64,000 nt of DNA, from positions 13,697 to 77,696 of the forward strand of contig JAGKWZ010000008.1 of NCBI GenBank assembly GCA_021151605.1, read 5' to 3'. Of this stretch, positions 25,921 to 35,478 are shown one piece after another. The translations under genes and the position numbers were made by a program. Below the pieces are notes generated by a model, which worked only from the letters and a program-made list of their open reading frames with translations, was not told where the DNA came from and did no database searches. Origin of the DNA: Verrucomicrobiaceae bacterium. GTDB taxonomy: Bacteria > Verrucomicrobiota > Verrucomicrobiia > Verrucomicrobiales > Verrucomicrobiaceae. Position 1 is the stretch's first letter. Each line of letters starts with the position of its first letter.

Positions 25921-26949
25921 TCATACGTTTGACTGCATTAATCCTCCGCCGGACTGCCTGCTTGTCACCCAGACCTGCCGCCATCTGTCCACCGGCCGAT
26001 CAAAAAAGCGGTAAAGGACAGCCGTCACCACCAGCATGGTCAGCCACTGCAAAGGCAGTGAGGCGGTCTTCGTCAGCATCGACGCCCCGCGCAGCCATTG
26101 CTCAAAAAACACATCCACAAACTTCTGCACCAGATACAGCGGGTAGGAGGCAGCTCCCAGCGCACGATCCCAGGCGTTCGAGGGCTGAAGGCAGGAGGCA
26201 AGCGCCGCTGGAGCCCCGAGCAGGGCCAGCACACCATCGCGCCCATCATGCAAACCGAGCATCCATGGGCAGCCGAAAGTCATCCCCGCACGATCCAGCA
26301 CAAAGTACACGCACACCGCCAGAAGCCCTGCCGCAAACAGGCCGAGTGAAATCTTCGCCAGCATCGGTCCTGGACGCCATCCAGTCACTTGCATCATCAT
26401 TCCAGCACCAAAGAAGCCCATGAAATGCAGCACCAACGCAGGCCAAGGATGAATGGAAAAGGAATACATCGCTCCCAGCAATAAACAGCCCAGCCAGCCT
26501 GCCCAGGCCAGGGCTCCCCGCCATCCAGGCATCAGCGTCAGAAGCAACGGAGCCAGCAGATAGAACTGAAACTCGTAGTCGAGTGACCAGGCTGAAGTTA
26601 GCAGCCTGTATTGGATGGCGGTTCCCAGCAGCAACACCGTGCGCGTAATCCAGCCACTTTCACTGATCAGAGCCCACTCCTCCGCCGTACAGCGTTCCGT
26701 CAGCCAGGCGATCACGAGTGTCACGATGTAACAAAACCAGTAGATCGGCAAAAGCCTCCAGGCACGGCTCACCACGAAGGTCAGATATGGAGCCTTCGTT
26801 CGCACATATCTTTCCTGCCACATCTTGGCGATCCAGTAGCCGCTCAGGATGAAAAATAGCAGCACCGCCGGCTTCCCAATCTGCGGCCCCGCCGTGTGGG
26901 AAAACGCCACCATTGCTGCCAGCATCATGCGAAAGGCACCAGGACTCAT
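25921..26949 (-). CDS. OafA/YrhL-type membrane O-acyltransferase
   Basis: This 342-residue acyltransferase_3 protein has about ten membrane helices. It keeps the catalytic-region histidine early in the chain (MLAAMVAFSHTAG), the FILSGYWIAKMWQERYVR block and the AWSLDYEFQFYLLAPLLL block, where 'WSLDyEfqFYL' is the family hallmark. Enzymes of this family move acetyl or other acyl groups across the inner membrane onto polysaccharide hydroxyls. The ATG at 26949 is chosen because it is ATGA-coupled to the GT2 gene upstream; a longer frame to 26973 is possible. The last residues, ending QSNV, leave a 226-base spacer before the next gene. Confidence 0.85.
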   Translation of the reverse strand: MSPGAFRMMLAAMVAFSHTAGPQIGKPAVLLFFILSGYWIAKMWQERYVRTKAPYLTFVVSRAWRLLPIYWFCYIVTLVIAWLTERCTAEEWALISESGWITRTVLLLGTAIQYRLLTSAWSLDYEFQFYLLAPLLLTLMPGWRGALAWAGWLGCLLLGAMYSFSIHPWPALVLHFMGFFGAGMMMQVTGWRPGPMLAKISLGLFAAGLLAVCVYFVLDRAGMTFGCPWMLGLHDGRDGVLALLGAPAALASCLQPSNAWDRALGAASYPLYLVQKFVDVFFEQWLRGASMLTKTASLPLQWLTMLVVTAVLYRFFDRPVDRWRQVWVTSRQSGGGLMQSNV

Positions 26950-27908
26950 CCCCACACCCTCCTCTTTAACCATGAGTAAAAACTCGGTGGGATGAACGAT
27001 GCCAGCCAGAGCCGCATTTGTTCCGGATTAGTTAAAATAAAGACCGGATGACAGCACATGGCTGCCACCAGACATCGCCGAGCATCCGGCATCATGCCGA
27101 AGCCGAAATACTTCAATCCCAGGGTTCTGAACTGCGAAGAGAACACCTCTGCCTTCAGCTGCCCATGGCTTCGGCCAAAGTCCTCCTTCGCAAAGATCTC
27201 CTCCAGATTCAGAAAGGTGATCATCTCTCCATACTTCTGCCGGATCATGTCCTTGTGCATGTTCCCTGGATGCAGCCGATAGTTCGCCAGCACTTCATCG
27301 ACGAACGCGAAGTCCCAGCGCCGCGCCATGTTCAGCGTCCAGTACCAGTCACAAAAATTCCGTCCCGCAGGCACCGGCAGTACATCACCCCATGCCTCCC
27401 GACGAGCGATCATCGTCGCCGCAGGGATGAAGTTGTCATACATCAGCGGCACCAGTTCACGTGCGATGGCTGGACGCCCCTGCCTGCGGGATGCCACATC
27501 AGCGGTTCCACCATTGATCCGGCCCTCCTCATCCATGAAAGCCACATCACCATACACCAGCCCCACGTTCGGATGCTCGCGCAAGATCGGCAGTGTCCGC
27601 TTCAGGTACTGCGGGCAGTATTCATCATCCGAGTCGATGCGGGCGATGTAGCGCCCACGCGCTCTCGCCATCGCGATGTTCACTGAGGCAGCCGCATTTA
27701 GATTCACCTCATTCCGCAGGTAGATCAGCCTCGGATCATCGAAGCTGCGCACCACTTGCTCCGTGCCATCCGTTGAGCAGTCGTCGATGATGATCACCTC
27801 CATCGTCGGCGCATCTTCAAGTGCAAAAATGGACCGCAGGCACGCGGCGATGTAGCGCTCCGTATTGTAAGCGTTGACGATGATGCTGAGTTCCGGCGGT
27901 TCCATCAT
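26946..27908 (-). CDS. Glycosyltransferase family 2
   Basis: This 320-residue GT-A enzyme begins MMEPPELSIIVNAYNTERYI, with VIIIDDCSTDGTEQVV, NLNAAASVNIAMARARGRY and the metal-binding RIDSDDEYCPQYL. The acceptor part has FIPAATMIARREAWGDV and NFCDWYWTLNMARR (an ED-like acid pair), then DEVLANYRLHPGNMHKD. These are the standard GT2 landmarks for beta-linkage inversion on a lipid-linked acceptor. The ATG at 27908 forms ATGATG/TGA coupling with the FkbM gene upstream. A C-terminal hydrophobic stretch suggests weak membrane contact. The sugar is unknown. Confidence 0.9.
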   Translation of the reverse strand: MMEPPELSIIVNAYNTERYIAACLRSIFALEDAPTMEVIIIDDCSTDGTEQVVRSFDDPRLIYLRNEVNLNAAASVNIAMARARGRYIARIDSDDEYCPQYLKRTLPILREHPNVGLVYGDVAFMDEEGRINGGTADVASRRQGRPAIARELVPLMYDNFIPAATMIARREAWGDVLPVPAGRNFCDWYWTLNMARRWDFAFVDEVLANYRLHPGNMHKDMIRQKYGEMITFLNLEEIFAKEDFGRSHGQLKAEVFSSQFRTLGLKYFGFGMMPDARRCLVAAMCCHPVFILTNPEQMRLWLASFIPPSFYSWLKRRVWG

Positions 27909-28816
27909 GATCCCTTCTCCACGCTCAGGAAACAATCCCGCCAATGCGTGGCGGTAATGCGTCCAGTACGCTGCAATCCTTCCGGTGTGATCGAGTGTGC
28001 TTGGTAACCCAGTTCGGACAAGATTTTCACACCATTGAGTTCTGCTTCAAACTCCGGCAGCACCTCGATCACGAGATCGGGCCTCCATCGAGACAGAACC
28101 GGAGCCAGAGCCTCCAGCACCACGGCCTCGAAGCCTTCGGTGTCGATCTTCACCAGCACACGCTGATGATCCGCGAGCAGCGTGGAGAGCTGATCCGCAC
28201 CGATCACGGTCACCGCAGACTTCTTCACCGTCTGGGAGAACTGCCGGGCAAAGGACTCAACGAGTGAGCCATTTGTCAGATGACCTTCAGGCTCGGTGAA
28301 GATGGCGAAGCCGGAGTCCTTGCCAACAGCACAGTTAAAGACCTGTACGTTATCGAGATCGTTGCGTTCAACATTCTCCAACAACCGACCAAACACCTTC
28401 CGCGAGGGATCAAAGGCATACACCTTGCCCCGCCCCTGCATCCGTTTGCCAAACCAGCAGGTGAAGACGCCGACATTCGCGCCGATGTCCACCACCGCAT
28501 CGTAGCGCGAGATCACACCATCGAGAAAGTCGAAGACCTCATGCTCGTAGGACAGCTTTCCGCCCAGCACTGCTTCAAAGTCGAACTCACCTTGATGAGG
28601 ATGCAGCCAAAGCTTCACATCACCCGCCAGCGACACCTCGCGCGCCGGCAGTTTCAGAATTCCCCAATCTGCTGAGCTAAGTGAGTTCAGCACCTGCTGG
28701 CGTCTGAAGAGCGGCAGCCCCGCCGTCAGATGATGCAGAAGCCCGAGATAGACACGGCCACACCACGGCAGGCGTGAAAGCAGGCCGTGAAAGGCACTGG
28801 CGAGTGATTTGATCAT
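27905..28816 (-). CDS. FkbM family methyltransferase
   Basis: This 303-residue protein contains DAVVDIGANVGVFTCWFG as SAM loop and KVYAFDPSRKVFGRLLENV. The FkbM signature is HQRVLVKIDTEGFEAVVLEAL, and LVIEVLPEFEAELNG follows. Its N-terminal 80 residues, with WCGRVYLGLLHHLTAGL and LWLHPHQGEFDFEAVLGG, resemble FkbM proteins that sit with GT2 genes. Stop and start are coupled to neighbours (ATGATG downstream; a 4-base overlap upstream with the aminotransferase stop). It is one of four FkbM proteins here and would O-methylate the residue added nearby. Confidence in methyltransferase activity is high; the substrate is unknown. Confidence 0.9.
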   Translation of the reverse strand: MIKSLASAFHGLLSRLPWCGRVYLGLLHHLTAGLPLFRRQQVLNSLSSADWGILKLPAREVSLAGDVKLWLHPHQGEFDFEAVLGGKLSYEHEVFDFLDGVISRYDAVVDIGANVGVFTCWFGKRMQGRGKVYAFDPSRKVFGRLLENVERNDLDNVQVFNCAVGKDSGFAIFTEPEGHLTNGSLVESFARQFSQTVKKSAVTVIGADQLSTLLADHQRVLVKIDTEGFEAVVLEALAPVLSRWRPDLVIEVLPEFEAELNGVKILSELGYQAHSITPEGLQRTGRITATHWRDCFLSVEKGS

Positions 28817-30015
28817 GCCGTTTTTGCCGCCAGTGCGGCTTTGATTTCGCGCTGATTCGAGGCCGCCATCTCCAGGATCTTTCCGATCACCTCGATCTCC
28901 GCCTCACCCACCGCAGTCCCGGTCGGCAGAGCCAGCACCGTGCGAGTGAGAATCTCCGTGTTCGGCAGTTCCTGCCCCGCCTCCGGTTGAAGCGTCTGGT
29001 AGGGCTCCATGCGATGCACACCAGGATAGAAATACTTCCGCGCCATGACGTTCTCCGATTGCAGCACCTCCACGAATTCATCGCGACTGAGTCCAGTCTG
29101 CGCCGCATCCACCTCCACGATCACATACTGGCAGTTCGGCTCAGTCGCAGGATCGTAGTAATACAGACTCAGTCCAGGCAGCTTCGAGAGCTGAGCTTCA
29201 TAAGCCTGCCAGTTCACTCGATTGCGTGCGATGATCTCCTCCAGGCTCTCCAGGCAGGTGAGTCCCATGGCGGCGTTGAACTCATTCATCTTCGCGTTGG
29301 TGCCCAGCGTCACCACTTTATCATAACCCGCGAAGCCAAAGTTTCGCATCAAACGCAGCCGTTGGGCGAGGTCATCGTCATTCGTCGTGATGGCCCCACC
29401 TTCGCCGCTGTTGATGAACTTCGTGGCATGGAAGCTGAAGACTTCTGCCGCGCCAAAGTGGCCGACCTTTTTCCCGCCCAAACTGGTGGAGAAGGCGTGC
29501 GCCGCATCGAAGAGGATCGGCACCCCATGTCTGGCAGCCAGTGCTTCAAGCTCAGGCGTGGCCTGGCAGGCACCCCAGAGATGCACCGGCATGATTGCCA
29601 CTGTTTTGTCCGTCAGGCAGCGCTCCACGCTCTCTGTCGAGATGTGATGCGTCGTGAGATCCACATCAGCAAACACAGGTGTACAGCCACACCATGCTGG
29701 CACATGCGCCGTGGCGACAAACGTGAAGCTGGGCACGATTACCTCTCCTTTACGATTCCCCACCACGGCTCGGAAGGCGAGTTCGAGCCCGATGGTGGCA
29801 TTGCTCACCGCGATGACATGCCGCACACCGAGCAGTTCCTGAAGCCGAGCTTCAAACTGCTTCAAGATCGCGCCATCATTCGAGAGCCAGCGCCGATCCA
29901 GAGCTTCTTCGGCGAGCTGAAGAAAGCGGCGTTTGTCCCCGATGTTCGGCCTACCGACATGCAGCGGCTGATCAAAGGCAGACTTCCCACCGAGGAGAGA
30001 AAGGGTCATAGTCAC
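28813..30015 (-). CDS. DegT/DnrJ/EryC1/StrS sugar aminotransferase
   Basis: This 400-residue PLP enzyme transaminates keto-sugars. Its landmarks are LSNDGAILKQFEARL, VSNATIGLELAFRA, VPSFTFVATAHVPAWCG, DAAHAFSTSLGG and the Schiff-base lysine in SFHATKFINSGEGGA. RNFGFAGYDKV, TNAKMNEFNAAMGL and the C-terminal FYPGVHRMEPY complete the family pattern. The start is taken at the GTG at 30015, which makes a GTGA overlap with the acetyltransferase gene; an ATG two codons later is equally possible. Together with rmlA and rmlB and the adjacent acetyltransferase it would make an N-acetylated amino-deoxy sugar from dTDP-4-keto-6-deoxyglucose. Whether C3 or C4 is aminated is not determined. Confidence 0.92.
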   Translation of the reverse strand: MTMTLSLLGGKSAFDQPLHVGRPNIGDKRRFLQLAEEALDRRWLSNDGAILKQFEARLQELLGVRHVIAVSNATIGLELAFRAVVGNRKGEVIVPSFTFVATAHVPAWCGCTPVFADVDLTTHHISTESVERCLTDKTVAIMPVHLWGACQATPELEALAARHGVPILFDAAHAFSTSLGGKKVGHFGAAEVFSFHATKFINSGEGGAITTNDDDLAQRLRLMRNFGFAGYDKVVTLGTNAKMNEFNAAMGLTCLESLEEIIARNRVNWQAYEAQLSKLPGLSLYYYDPATEPNCQYVIVEVDAAQTGLSRDEFVEVLQSENVMARKYFYPGVHRMEPYQTLQPEAGQELPNTEILTRTVLALPTGTAVGEAEIEVIGKILEMAASNQREIKAALAAKTA

Positions 30016-30602
30016 GAAGGATTGGAGACGGACGCCTGATGAATCTGTGCCCGATGCTGTGTCTCTAGTTCCAGCAGCTTGCGCTCACGGGAACGGATAA
30101 GCTTAGCAGGCACTCCGCTGTAGATACCGAAGGGTTCACAGTTCTTGAGAACCAAAGCAAGCGCACCCACAGCAGAGCCTTCCCCCAGGGTGACACCGGG
30201 GAGGACCACAGCGCCAGCACCGATGATGCAATGCCGCCCGATATGCACAGGACGATGGTCTACCTTGGTGAACTCGGCAGGCACCATCGGGTTCGTCATC
30301 GCATTGCCGGTGTAGTCATCGCTGCTGGAGTAAATCGCGACACGGGAGGACAGGCCCGAGTAGTCCTCCATCTCGATTTTCTCCTGTCCGATCAGCGAGC
30401 AAAAGCAGGCGATGTGGATGAAACTTCCGAGGCGAATCCCCCCGGCGCCCGCCGAAAGAATGCAGAAGTCATCAATCCGCACATGGTCGCCGATATGAAT
30501 GCGTGAGGCTCCATAGATCGAGGCCTTTTCCGAGATGAGCACATTCTGCCCCAGCGAGGCAAAGCCCATCTGTTCGAGCTGGGATGGTTTAAGGAAGCCC
30601 AT
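30012..30602 (-). CDS. Left-handed beta-helix (hexapeptide) acetyltransferase
   Basis: This 196-residue protein starts MGFLKPSQLEQMGFASLGQN and then shows imperfect hexapeptide turns: VLISEKASIYGASRIHIGDH, IRLGSFIHIACF and VHIGRHCIIGAGAVVLPGVT, followed by LGEGSAVGALALVLK. A tail of the form YSGVPAKLIRSRERKLLELE closes the fold. The pattern is that of trimeric sugar N- or O-acetyltransferases of the LbH fold. HCIIGAGAVV includes the usual acceptor-site region. The frame is open 41 codons further upstream, but that stretch reads as a shadow of the acyltransferase gene. Placement directly before the DegT gene suggests it acetylates the amino group that enzyme creates. Confidence 0.87.
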   Translation of the reverse strand: MGFLKPSQLEQMGFASLGQNVLISEKASIYGASRIHIGDHVRIDDFCILSAGAGGIRLGSFIHIACFCSLIGQEKIEMEDYSGLSSRVAIYSSSDDYTGNAMTNPMVPAEFTKVDHRPVHIGRHCIIGAGAVVLPGVTLGEGSAVGALALVLKNCEPFGIYSGVPAKLIRSRERKLLELETQHRAQIHQASVSNPS

Positions 30603-30622
30603 GGAGTGAAGTAAATAATTGG

Positions 30623-31720
30623 CTACGAGGCCAGTGCCTGCACGCTGCGTGCCACACGCGCACGACGGAGCCGCTCGAAGGGGCGCTCCACAAACAACAA
30701 AACCACGACGGCACAGCCAACACAAATGAGCGCTATCAAGGCACCGTTTTTCATCCCTGCATGGCGCATCAACATGCCCTGCAACGGCGCGTGAAGAAGA
30801 TACAAAGGATAGGAAAGGTCCCCGATGAATCGATCCCGACGGTTGTTTTTACTTCCTGCAAACATTAGCGGCAATGACAGTGCTACAATCAGGTAGAGAA
30901 TCACACGCGGGAGATATTCGCCATACCAGGGGTAGAGGCACACCATCATCCAGTTCAATACCAACAGGGAACGCGACCAGCCTTTATGGTCAGCTCCTGC
31001 TGTGTCCAGTTTCCAATGGCGGTAGAGCTGACAAGCCCAGATTCCTGCAATGAAAAAAAGAAGCTGAGCCGGAAAGAGAAAGTAGGGATCACGCCCCAGT
31101 GAATGCTCGATCCAAAAACGATAGGCCAGTGATAGGAGGAAGATGCCCACGAGCCAGAACCAACGGAAGCGCACGAGGAAAGGCACCAGCAGATAAAACC
31201 AAATCTCGGTGCCAATGGACCACGCGGCTCCGAGTGTCCTGTAGGAGTGCATCCAAGCCATCCCGCCTTCGATTTCAGCCGGTGGAGAGGACAGGAAAAG
31301 GAAACGTACTCCATCAGTAGCAGAGTAGTAGCAATTGGATAAAATGTCGGTGCCCAAAAGTAGCCAGTTTGAAGCGATCACAGGCAGCTTCACATTCCAA
31401 GGCATCGTCTCATACGCTTCCACCCACGCATTCCCAGGGATATGCCCGAGGACCCACCAAGTAAGAAAAAACTGCGCCCACCACGCCAACGTCACCGCCA
31501 GAAAGGCCGGGTAGAGCCGCAGCGCACGGTTGCTGTAAAAGAGCATCAACCCTCGTGCCCCAAGTCCATAACGTTCTCCCAGAACCAGCGTCATGTAGAA
31601 ACCTGAGATCATGAAGAAGATCTGCACAGCCACATCACCAGGATACAAAGTGCTGCCAAGAATCGCCGAGCCATGACTGGCGACGACGGAGAGGGCTAGG
31701 AGGATGCGCAAAACTCCCAT
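30623..31720 (-). CDS. OafA/YrhL-type membrane O-acyltransferase (second)
   Basis: This 365-residue acyltransferase_3 family protein has many membrane helices. It keeps the early LRILLALSVVASHGSAIL (active-site histidine), VAVQIFFMISGFYMTLVL, YSNRALRLYPAFLAV and the hallmark AAWSIGTEIWFYLLVPFLV. Near the end, DLSYPLYLLHAPLQGMLMR is the conserved 'SYplYLlH' block. It is more typical of the family than the copy at 25921-26949. The substrate is probably the periplasmic face of the glycan, with acetyl the usual group. The start at 31720 overlaps the stop of the fused oxidoreductase by one base, so it is co-translated with it. Confidence 0.9.
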   Translation of the reverse strand: MGVLRILLALSVVASHGSAILGSTLYPGDVAVQIFFMISGFYMTLVLGERYGLGARGLMLFYSNRALRLYPAFLAVTLAWWAQFFLTWWVLGHIPGNAWVEAYETMPWNVKLPVIASNWLLLGTDILSNCYYSATDGVRFLFLSSPPAEIEGGMAWMHSYRTLGAAWSIGTEIWFYLLVPFLVRFRWFWLVGIFLLSLAYRFWIEHSLGRDPYFLFPAQLLFFIAGIWACQLYRHWKLDTAGADHKGWSRSLLVLNWMMVCLYPWYGEYLPRVILYLIVALSLPLMFAGSKNNRRDRFIGDLSYPLYLLHAPLQGMLMRHAGMKNGALIALICVGCAVVVLLFVERPFERLRRARVARSVQALAS

Positions 31721-33909
31721 CAGCTTGGCGATTGAACTCCTTCCGTAACAGGCAGGCGCTGCGTTTCACTGAGCCATTCGACACAACCTGCCTGCCCATC
31801 GGTCAGAGAAACGAGCGGCTTCCAGCCGAGTTGCAGGCCAGCCTTGGCTGAACTGAGACGAGGTCCGCTCACGCCGAAAATATCGGCCATCCATGCTGCA
31901 GGCTGCGGACTGGCCGCGGCTGGCTTGAGAATGTATTCCACCGACGGGCGCATGGCCTGCACACGCTGATGTGACTGTGGAAAGAGGCGGGTGAACTTCT
32001 CTTTGAACCATCCCAGCAGCGGATGCGCTGAGATCTCAGCCATGAGTCCAGGGGACATCAAAACGGCCCTGGCCACACTGCCCAACGTGCTGCGGCGCTG
32101 TGACACCTGAATTATGGGTGCCTTGGAGTCCACTTCATGAATCCTGTCCAGCCAGGGCCGCACCATCGGAGTGAAGAACTCCCGCCAAGTCGTCTGTCCA
32201 TCCACGATTAGGAAATCCTGTGCATGTGCCTCGGAGCGGGAGGCAGCGAGAATGGCGGCATCCACGAGATTGCTCACGTGGACGAAGTTGCACGTCCCCT
32301 TGCCGCCATCGAACCAGGCAAAGGTTCCCGCTTTAGCCATCTCACATGCAGTGGCGCAAAAGAGTCCACCGCGCGGGCCATACACCGCACCAGGGGCGAT
32401 GAGACTCACCCGCATCTTCTTTTGCGCACGGGCAAAAGCCAGCGTTTCCGTGTGCATCTGCGCTTTGGATTCACCGTAGTCGGCGAGCGCTGGTCGCATC
32501 GGGCTGGATTCATCCACGTCGCTATCATATGCGCCCCAGACACTGCCAGTGCTGAAAACGACCACGCTCTCCACTCCCTCGGCTTCGCAGGCGAGCAGCA
32601 TGTTTCGCGTGCCCTCCACGGTGATCTTGGCAGTCTCGGCACCGCCCGTGCCGTAGGCCAGATGAAACACATGCCGAGCACCGCGCACCACCTTGCGGCA
32701 GCTTTCCAGATCTAGCAGATCATAGCGCCGAAGACTGACGGGATAGCGTGCAGCATTCGCCGCACTGCGGAAGCTGCGCACTGGCACCACAATCTCTGTC
32801 ATTCCCAGTTCGGTCAGCCGCTCGATGAGATGCCCGCCGACGAAACCTGTGCCACCCGTGACCACAACGGATGCAGCTGGCAACTGCGGTCTTGCATGAG
32901 ATCCGGCAAGGACTGCTTTCGACTTCTGATAAGCCCACTCGATGAGTTCCTGCGCATGAGCGGCCTGGGAAGCCGTAACGAGAGACTGGGAAGCATCGCA
33001 GTCTCCGCGCAGCGCACGATCCAAGAGCCAGAACTGCTCCACGAAGCAGGCGTCGAACGTGAGCTGCCAGTCACCGGAGGCGAAGGCCTTTTGCGGCTTC
33101 ACCTCAGCCTGGATTTGTCCGTCGTTGGAGATCCAATGAGCAGCCGTGACATCCGACTTGCGCATCTCCAGCACACCACGGGTGCCAGTCACTCGCAGGG
33201 CATTTTTTAGCGCATGAGTCCAGGAGATGCGCAGCGCCACAGGCTGACCTTCCTGAGTTTGCAGACGGTAATCGCAGTTCACCTCCACACCGCCCATGGC
33301 ATCGTCGTGATAGCCGCGCGGTTGGAGTTGACCAAAGAGCCACTCCAGGCAGTCGAGGAAATGCACTCCCATGCCGAGAAGCACGCCACCTTGGTCTTTG
33401 CGGAAGACAGTGTCCGTGTCCGAAGGCCAGAGGAAGACACCGCCATCTTCAAGCTCGATGCTTTGAATCTCTCCCACCATACCCGCTGCCAGCCCCTGGC
33501 GCATAGCCGTGAGACTCGGTAAGTAACGGCGCACCATGCCGACGAAAATGGGCTTGCCGCAGCGCTTCGATGTCTCATCCAACTCGCGGCATTGCGCGGC
33601 GGACATTGCGAGAGGTTTTTCACAGAGAACCGGCCGTCCAGCTTTCAAAGCACGCTGGCTGGCATCGAAATGCAGACTGTTCGGCAGGGCGACTAGCACG
33701 GCATCATGCTCCGTCAGATCGCCGCCGAGCACTTCCTCGTAGCCAGTGCTCAGCACCTGGACTTCGGGAAACCGACGCCTCACCTCGGACGCGTTTTTTT
33801 CAAATGGCTCCACCACCGTGCAGCCGGACAGCAAGCCCAGCACCCGCAGCGCCGGAAGATGACACTCGGTGACAATGGCACCTCCTCCTAGAATGAGCAG
33901 TCTCATCAT
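31720..33909 (-). CDS. Gfo/Idh/MocA oxidoreductase fused to NAD-dependent epimerase/dehydratase
   Basis: The 729-residue product has two nucleotide-binding modules. Residues 1 to about 350 form a Gfo/Idh/MocA dehydrogenase: MMRLLILGGGAIVTECHLPA, RPVLCEKPLAMSAAQCREL with the invariant EKP, VGMVRRYLPSLTAM and LGMGVHFLDCLEWLFG. Residues about 365-729 form an extended SDR: VVVTGGTGFVGGHLIERL, VFHLAYGTGGAETAK, VVVFSTGSVWGAY and the catalytic YGESK. The start at MMRLL fits homology; the upstream extension of the frame does not. A two-step conversion of a nucleotide sugar by one protein is inferred. The gene follows the flippase after 11 bases. Confidence 0.9.
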   Translation of the reverse strand: MMRLLILGGGAIVTECHLPALRVLGLLSGCTVVEPFEKNASEVRRRFPEVQVLSTGYEEVLGGDLTEHDAVLVALPNSLHFDASQRALKAGRPVLCEKPLAMSAAQCRELDETSKRCGKPIFVGMVRRYLPSLTAMRQGLAAGMVGEIQSIELEDGGVFLWPSDTDTVFRKDQGGVLLGMGVHFLDCLEWLFGQLQPRGYHDDAMGGVEVNCDYRLQTQEGQPVALRISWTHALKNALRVTGTRGVLEMRKSDVTAAHWISNDGQIQAEVKPQKAFASGDWQLTFDACFVEQFWLLDRALRGDCDASQSLVTASQAAHAQELIEWAYQKSKAVLAGSHARPQLPAASVVVTGGTGFVGGHLIERLTELGMTEIVVPVRSFRSAANAARYPVSLRRYDLLDLESCRKVVRGARHVFHLAYGTGGAETAKITVEGTRNMLLACEAEGVESVVVFSTGSVWGAYDSDVDESSPMRPALADYGESKAQMHTETLAFARAQKKMRVSLIAPGAVYGPRGGLFCATACEMAKAGTFAWFDGGKGTCNFVHVSNLVDAAILAASRSEAHAQDFLIVDGQTTWREFFTPMVRPWLDRIHEVDSKAPIIQVSQRRSTLGSVARAVLMSPGLMAEISAHPLLGWFKEKFTRLFPQSHQRVQAMRPSVEYILKPAAASPQPAAWMADIFGVSGPRLSSAKAGLQLGWKPLVSLTDGQAGCVEWLSETQRLPVTEGVQSPS

Positions 33910-33920
33910 GTTTGATCCAA

Positions 33921-35453
33921 TCAGGCGGCCTGCCGTTTGAGCCTGCCGAGCAGACGCCCCACGAGGGGAATCTGAGTGAGATGACAAAGGCGGCGATAGC
34001 CCCAATAGCACGACAACAAAAACACCACGGCACCAGGAACGAATCCCCAAGGCGCAGGAACGAGCAGGAAGCCAGCGCCAGTCATTCCCAGCGCCAGAAA
34101 CCCGAGGCCGATGACCTGCCAGGCATCACGGCTCCAACGGAAGTCCGTGAGGCTGCGGGCAGCTATCAGATTCACCAGAGTGAAGACCGCGAAACTGAGA
34201 ATGGTGGCGTAACCGCAGGCATTCAGCCCCAGCCGGGGAAGCCCAACCCAGAGCGCCCACAGTTGCGCCAAAGTGGCGATCACATTCGTCCAGAGGAACC
34301 GCGAGTCCCCCTTCGCCATGAGCAGGAAACTCAGCGGCCAGGAGATCAGCCGACCAAAGACACCCACAGCCATCCATTTCAACAGCTCAGCGGCAGGCCC
34401 AAAGTTCGAAGCATAGAAAACTGGCATCAGCAATGGAGCGAAACAGATGGTCCCCACCACACCGGGAATGCCGATCAGCAGCGCCACGACGGTCTGCTCA
34501 TTCACAAGGCGGTTTACTGTGCCCGAATCGGAGACTGCTGCGCTCAATCGAGGCAGAAAATCCGTGCCCATCGCTCCGAGGATATAGCCCGCATATAGCC
34601 CTGAAAGCCCCTCTGCAGCCTGGAAGAAGCCTAGCGCGGACTCATCCAGGGAACGCAAGATCAGCACTCGCTGTAGGTAGCCACTGATGCTCACCATGAA
34701 CCCGAGAACAACCATGGTCCCGCCAAAGCGGAAAAGCCGGCCTGCCACCTCGCGTGAGTAGCCTGCTGAAGGGTCAGCGTAGCTCTGCGACAGCTGCCGC
34801 GCGAAGTGACGAGTCAGCAGCCACTGCACGACGGCTCCTGCAATCAGCGCCGGGACGATCCCCTCCTGCCTCCACATGGCAAAGCAACTGAGACTGACGA
34901 CCGTCCCCACCAAACCGCCCACCACATTGAGTTTGGCAAGACGTCCGATCTGCTGAGCGCTCTGAATCAGCGCTGCGTCACAAGTCGTCAGCATGGAACA
35001 CATGACCATGCTGGAGAGACACAGGATGGAGAATGCCTGGGCTCCATCACCAAAGGTGATGCGTGAAATCGGAATGCACAGCGCTGCCAAAGCCGCCGTA
35101 CCGCCGATGCCCAGCCAGAGGCTGACACGCCGAAAAGTCGTCACAGCCGTCTTCAGCTGCTCTTCATCACCACTGCCACGCGCTTCGGCGATCTCGCGGA
35201 CGCCGCTGTAGTTCATTCCCATGCCTGAGAGTGTAGTTGCCATGGTAATGATCGACTGAAACATACCCATCAAACCAAGGCCGCCCGGTCCCAGAAGTAG
35301 CGCCACACATTTCACCCGCACCATGCTCAGTATCAAATTGATGGCCGTAGCCCCACCGAGCAATGAAGTAGCCTTCAACACGCTACGGTAGGAGCGGCTG
35401 GAATCCACCGCACCATCCGGGCTGGAAATGGTGCTTGTTGTCCGATCTGTCAT
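33921..35453 (-). CDS. Oligosaccharide flippase, Wzx/MATE-type (PST family)
   Basis: This 510-residue protein has about fourteen membrane segments. Landmarks are the N-terminal SLLGGATAINLILSMVRVK, LLGPGGLGLMGMFQSIITMA and, further on, GYILGAMGTDFLPRLSAAVS, a conserved Wzx-like block. FMVSISGYLQRVLILRSLDE and LLIGIPGVVGTICFAPLL fit the polysaccharide-biosynthesis PF01943/PF13440 group. Such proteins flip undecaprenyl-linked repeat units to the periplasm for Wzy polymerisation. The same locus also encodes an ABC exporter pair, so two export routes are present. It begins 25 bases after the CmcI-like gene and is probably co-transcribed with its neighbours. Confidence 0.88.
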   Translation of the reverse strand: MTDRTTSTISSPDGAVDSSRSYRSVLKATSLLGGATAINLILSMVRVKCVALLLGPGGLGLMGMFQSIITMATTLSGMGMNYSGVREIAEARGSGDEEQLKTAVTTFRRVSLWLGIGGTAALAALCIPISRITFGDGAQAFSILCLSSMVMCSMLTTCDAALIQSAQQIGRLAKLNVVGGLVGTVVSLSCFAMWRQEGIVPALIAGAVVQWLLTRHFARQLSQSYADPSAGYSREVAGRLFRFGGTMVVLGFMVSISGYLQRVLILRSLDESALGFFQAAEGLSGLYAGYILGAMGTDFLPRLSAAVSDSGTVNRLVNEQTVVALLIGIPGVVGTICFAPLLMPVFYASNFGPAAELLKWMAVGVFGRLISWPLSFLLMAKGDSRFLWTNVIATLAQLWALWVGLPRLGLNACGYATILSFAVFTLVNLIAARSLTDFRWSRDAWQVIGLGFLALGMTGAGFLLVPAPWGFVPGAVVFLLSCYWGYRRLCHLTQIPLVGRLLGRLKRQAA

Positions 35454-35478
35454 AAGGCCTGTAGTCTCTGATCCGGAA

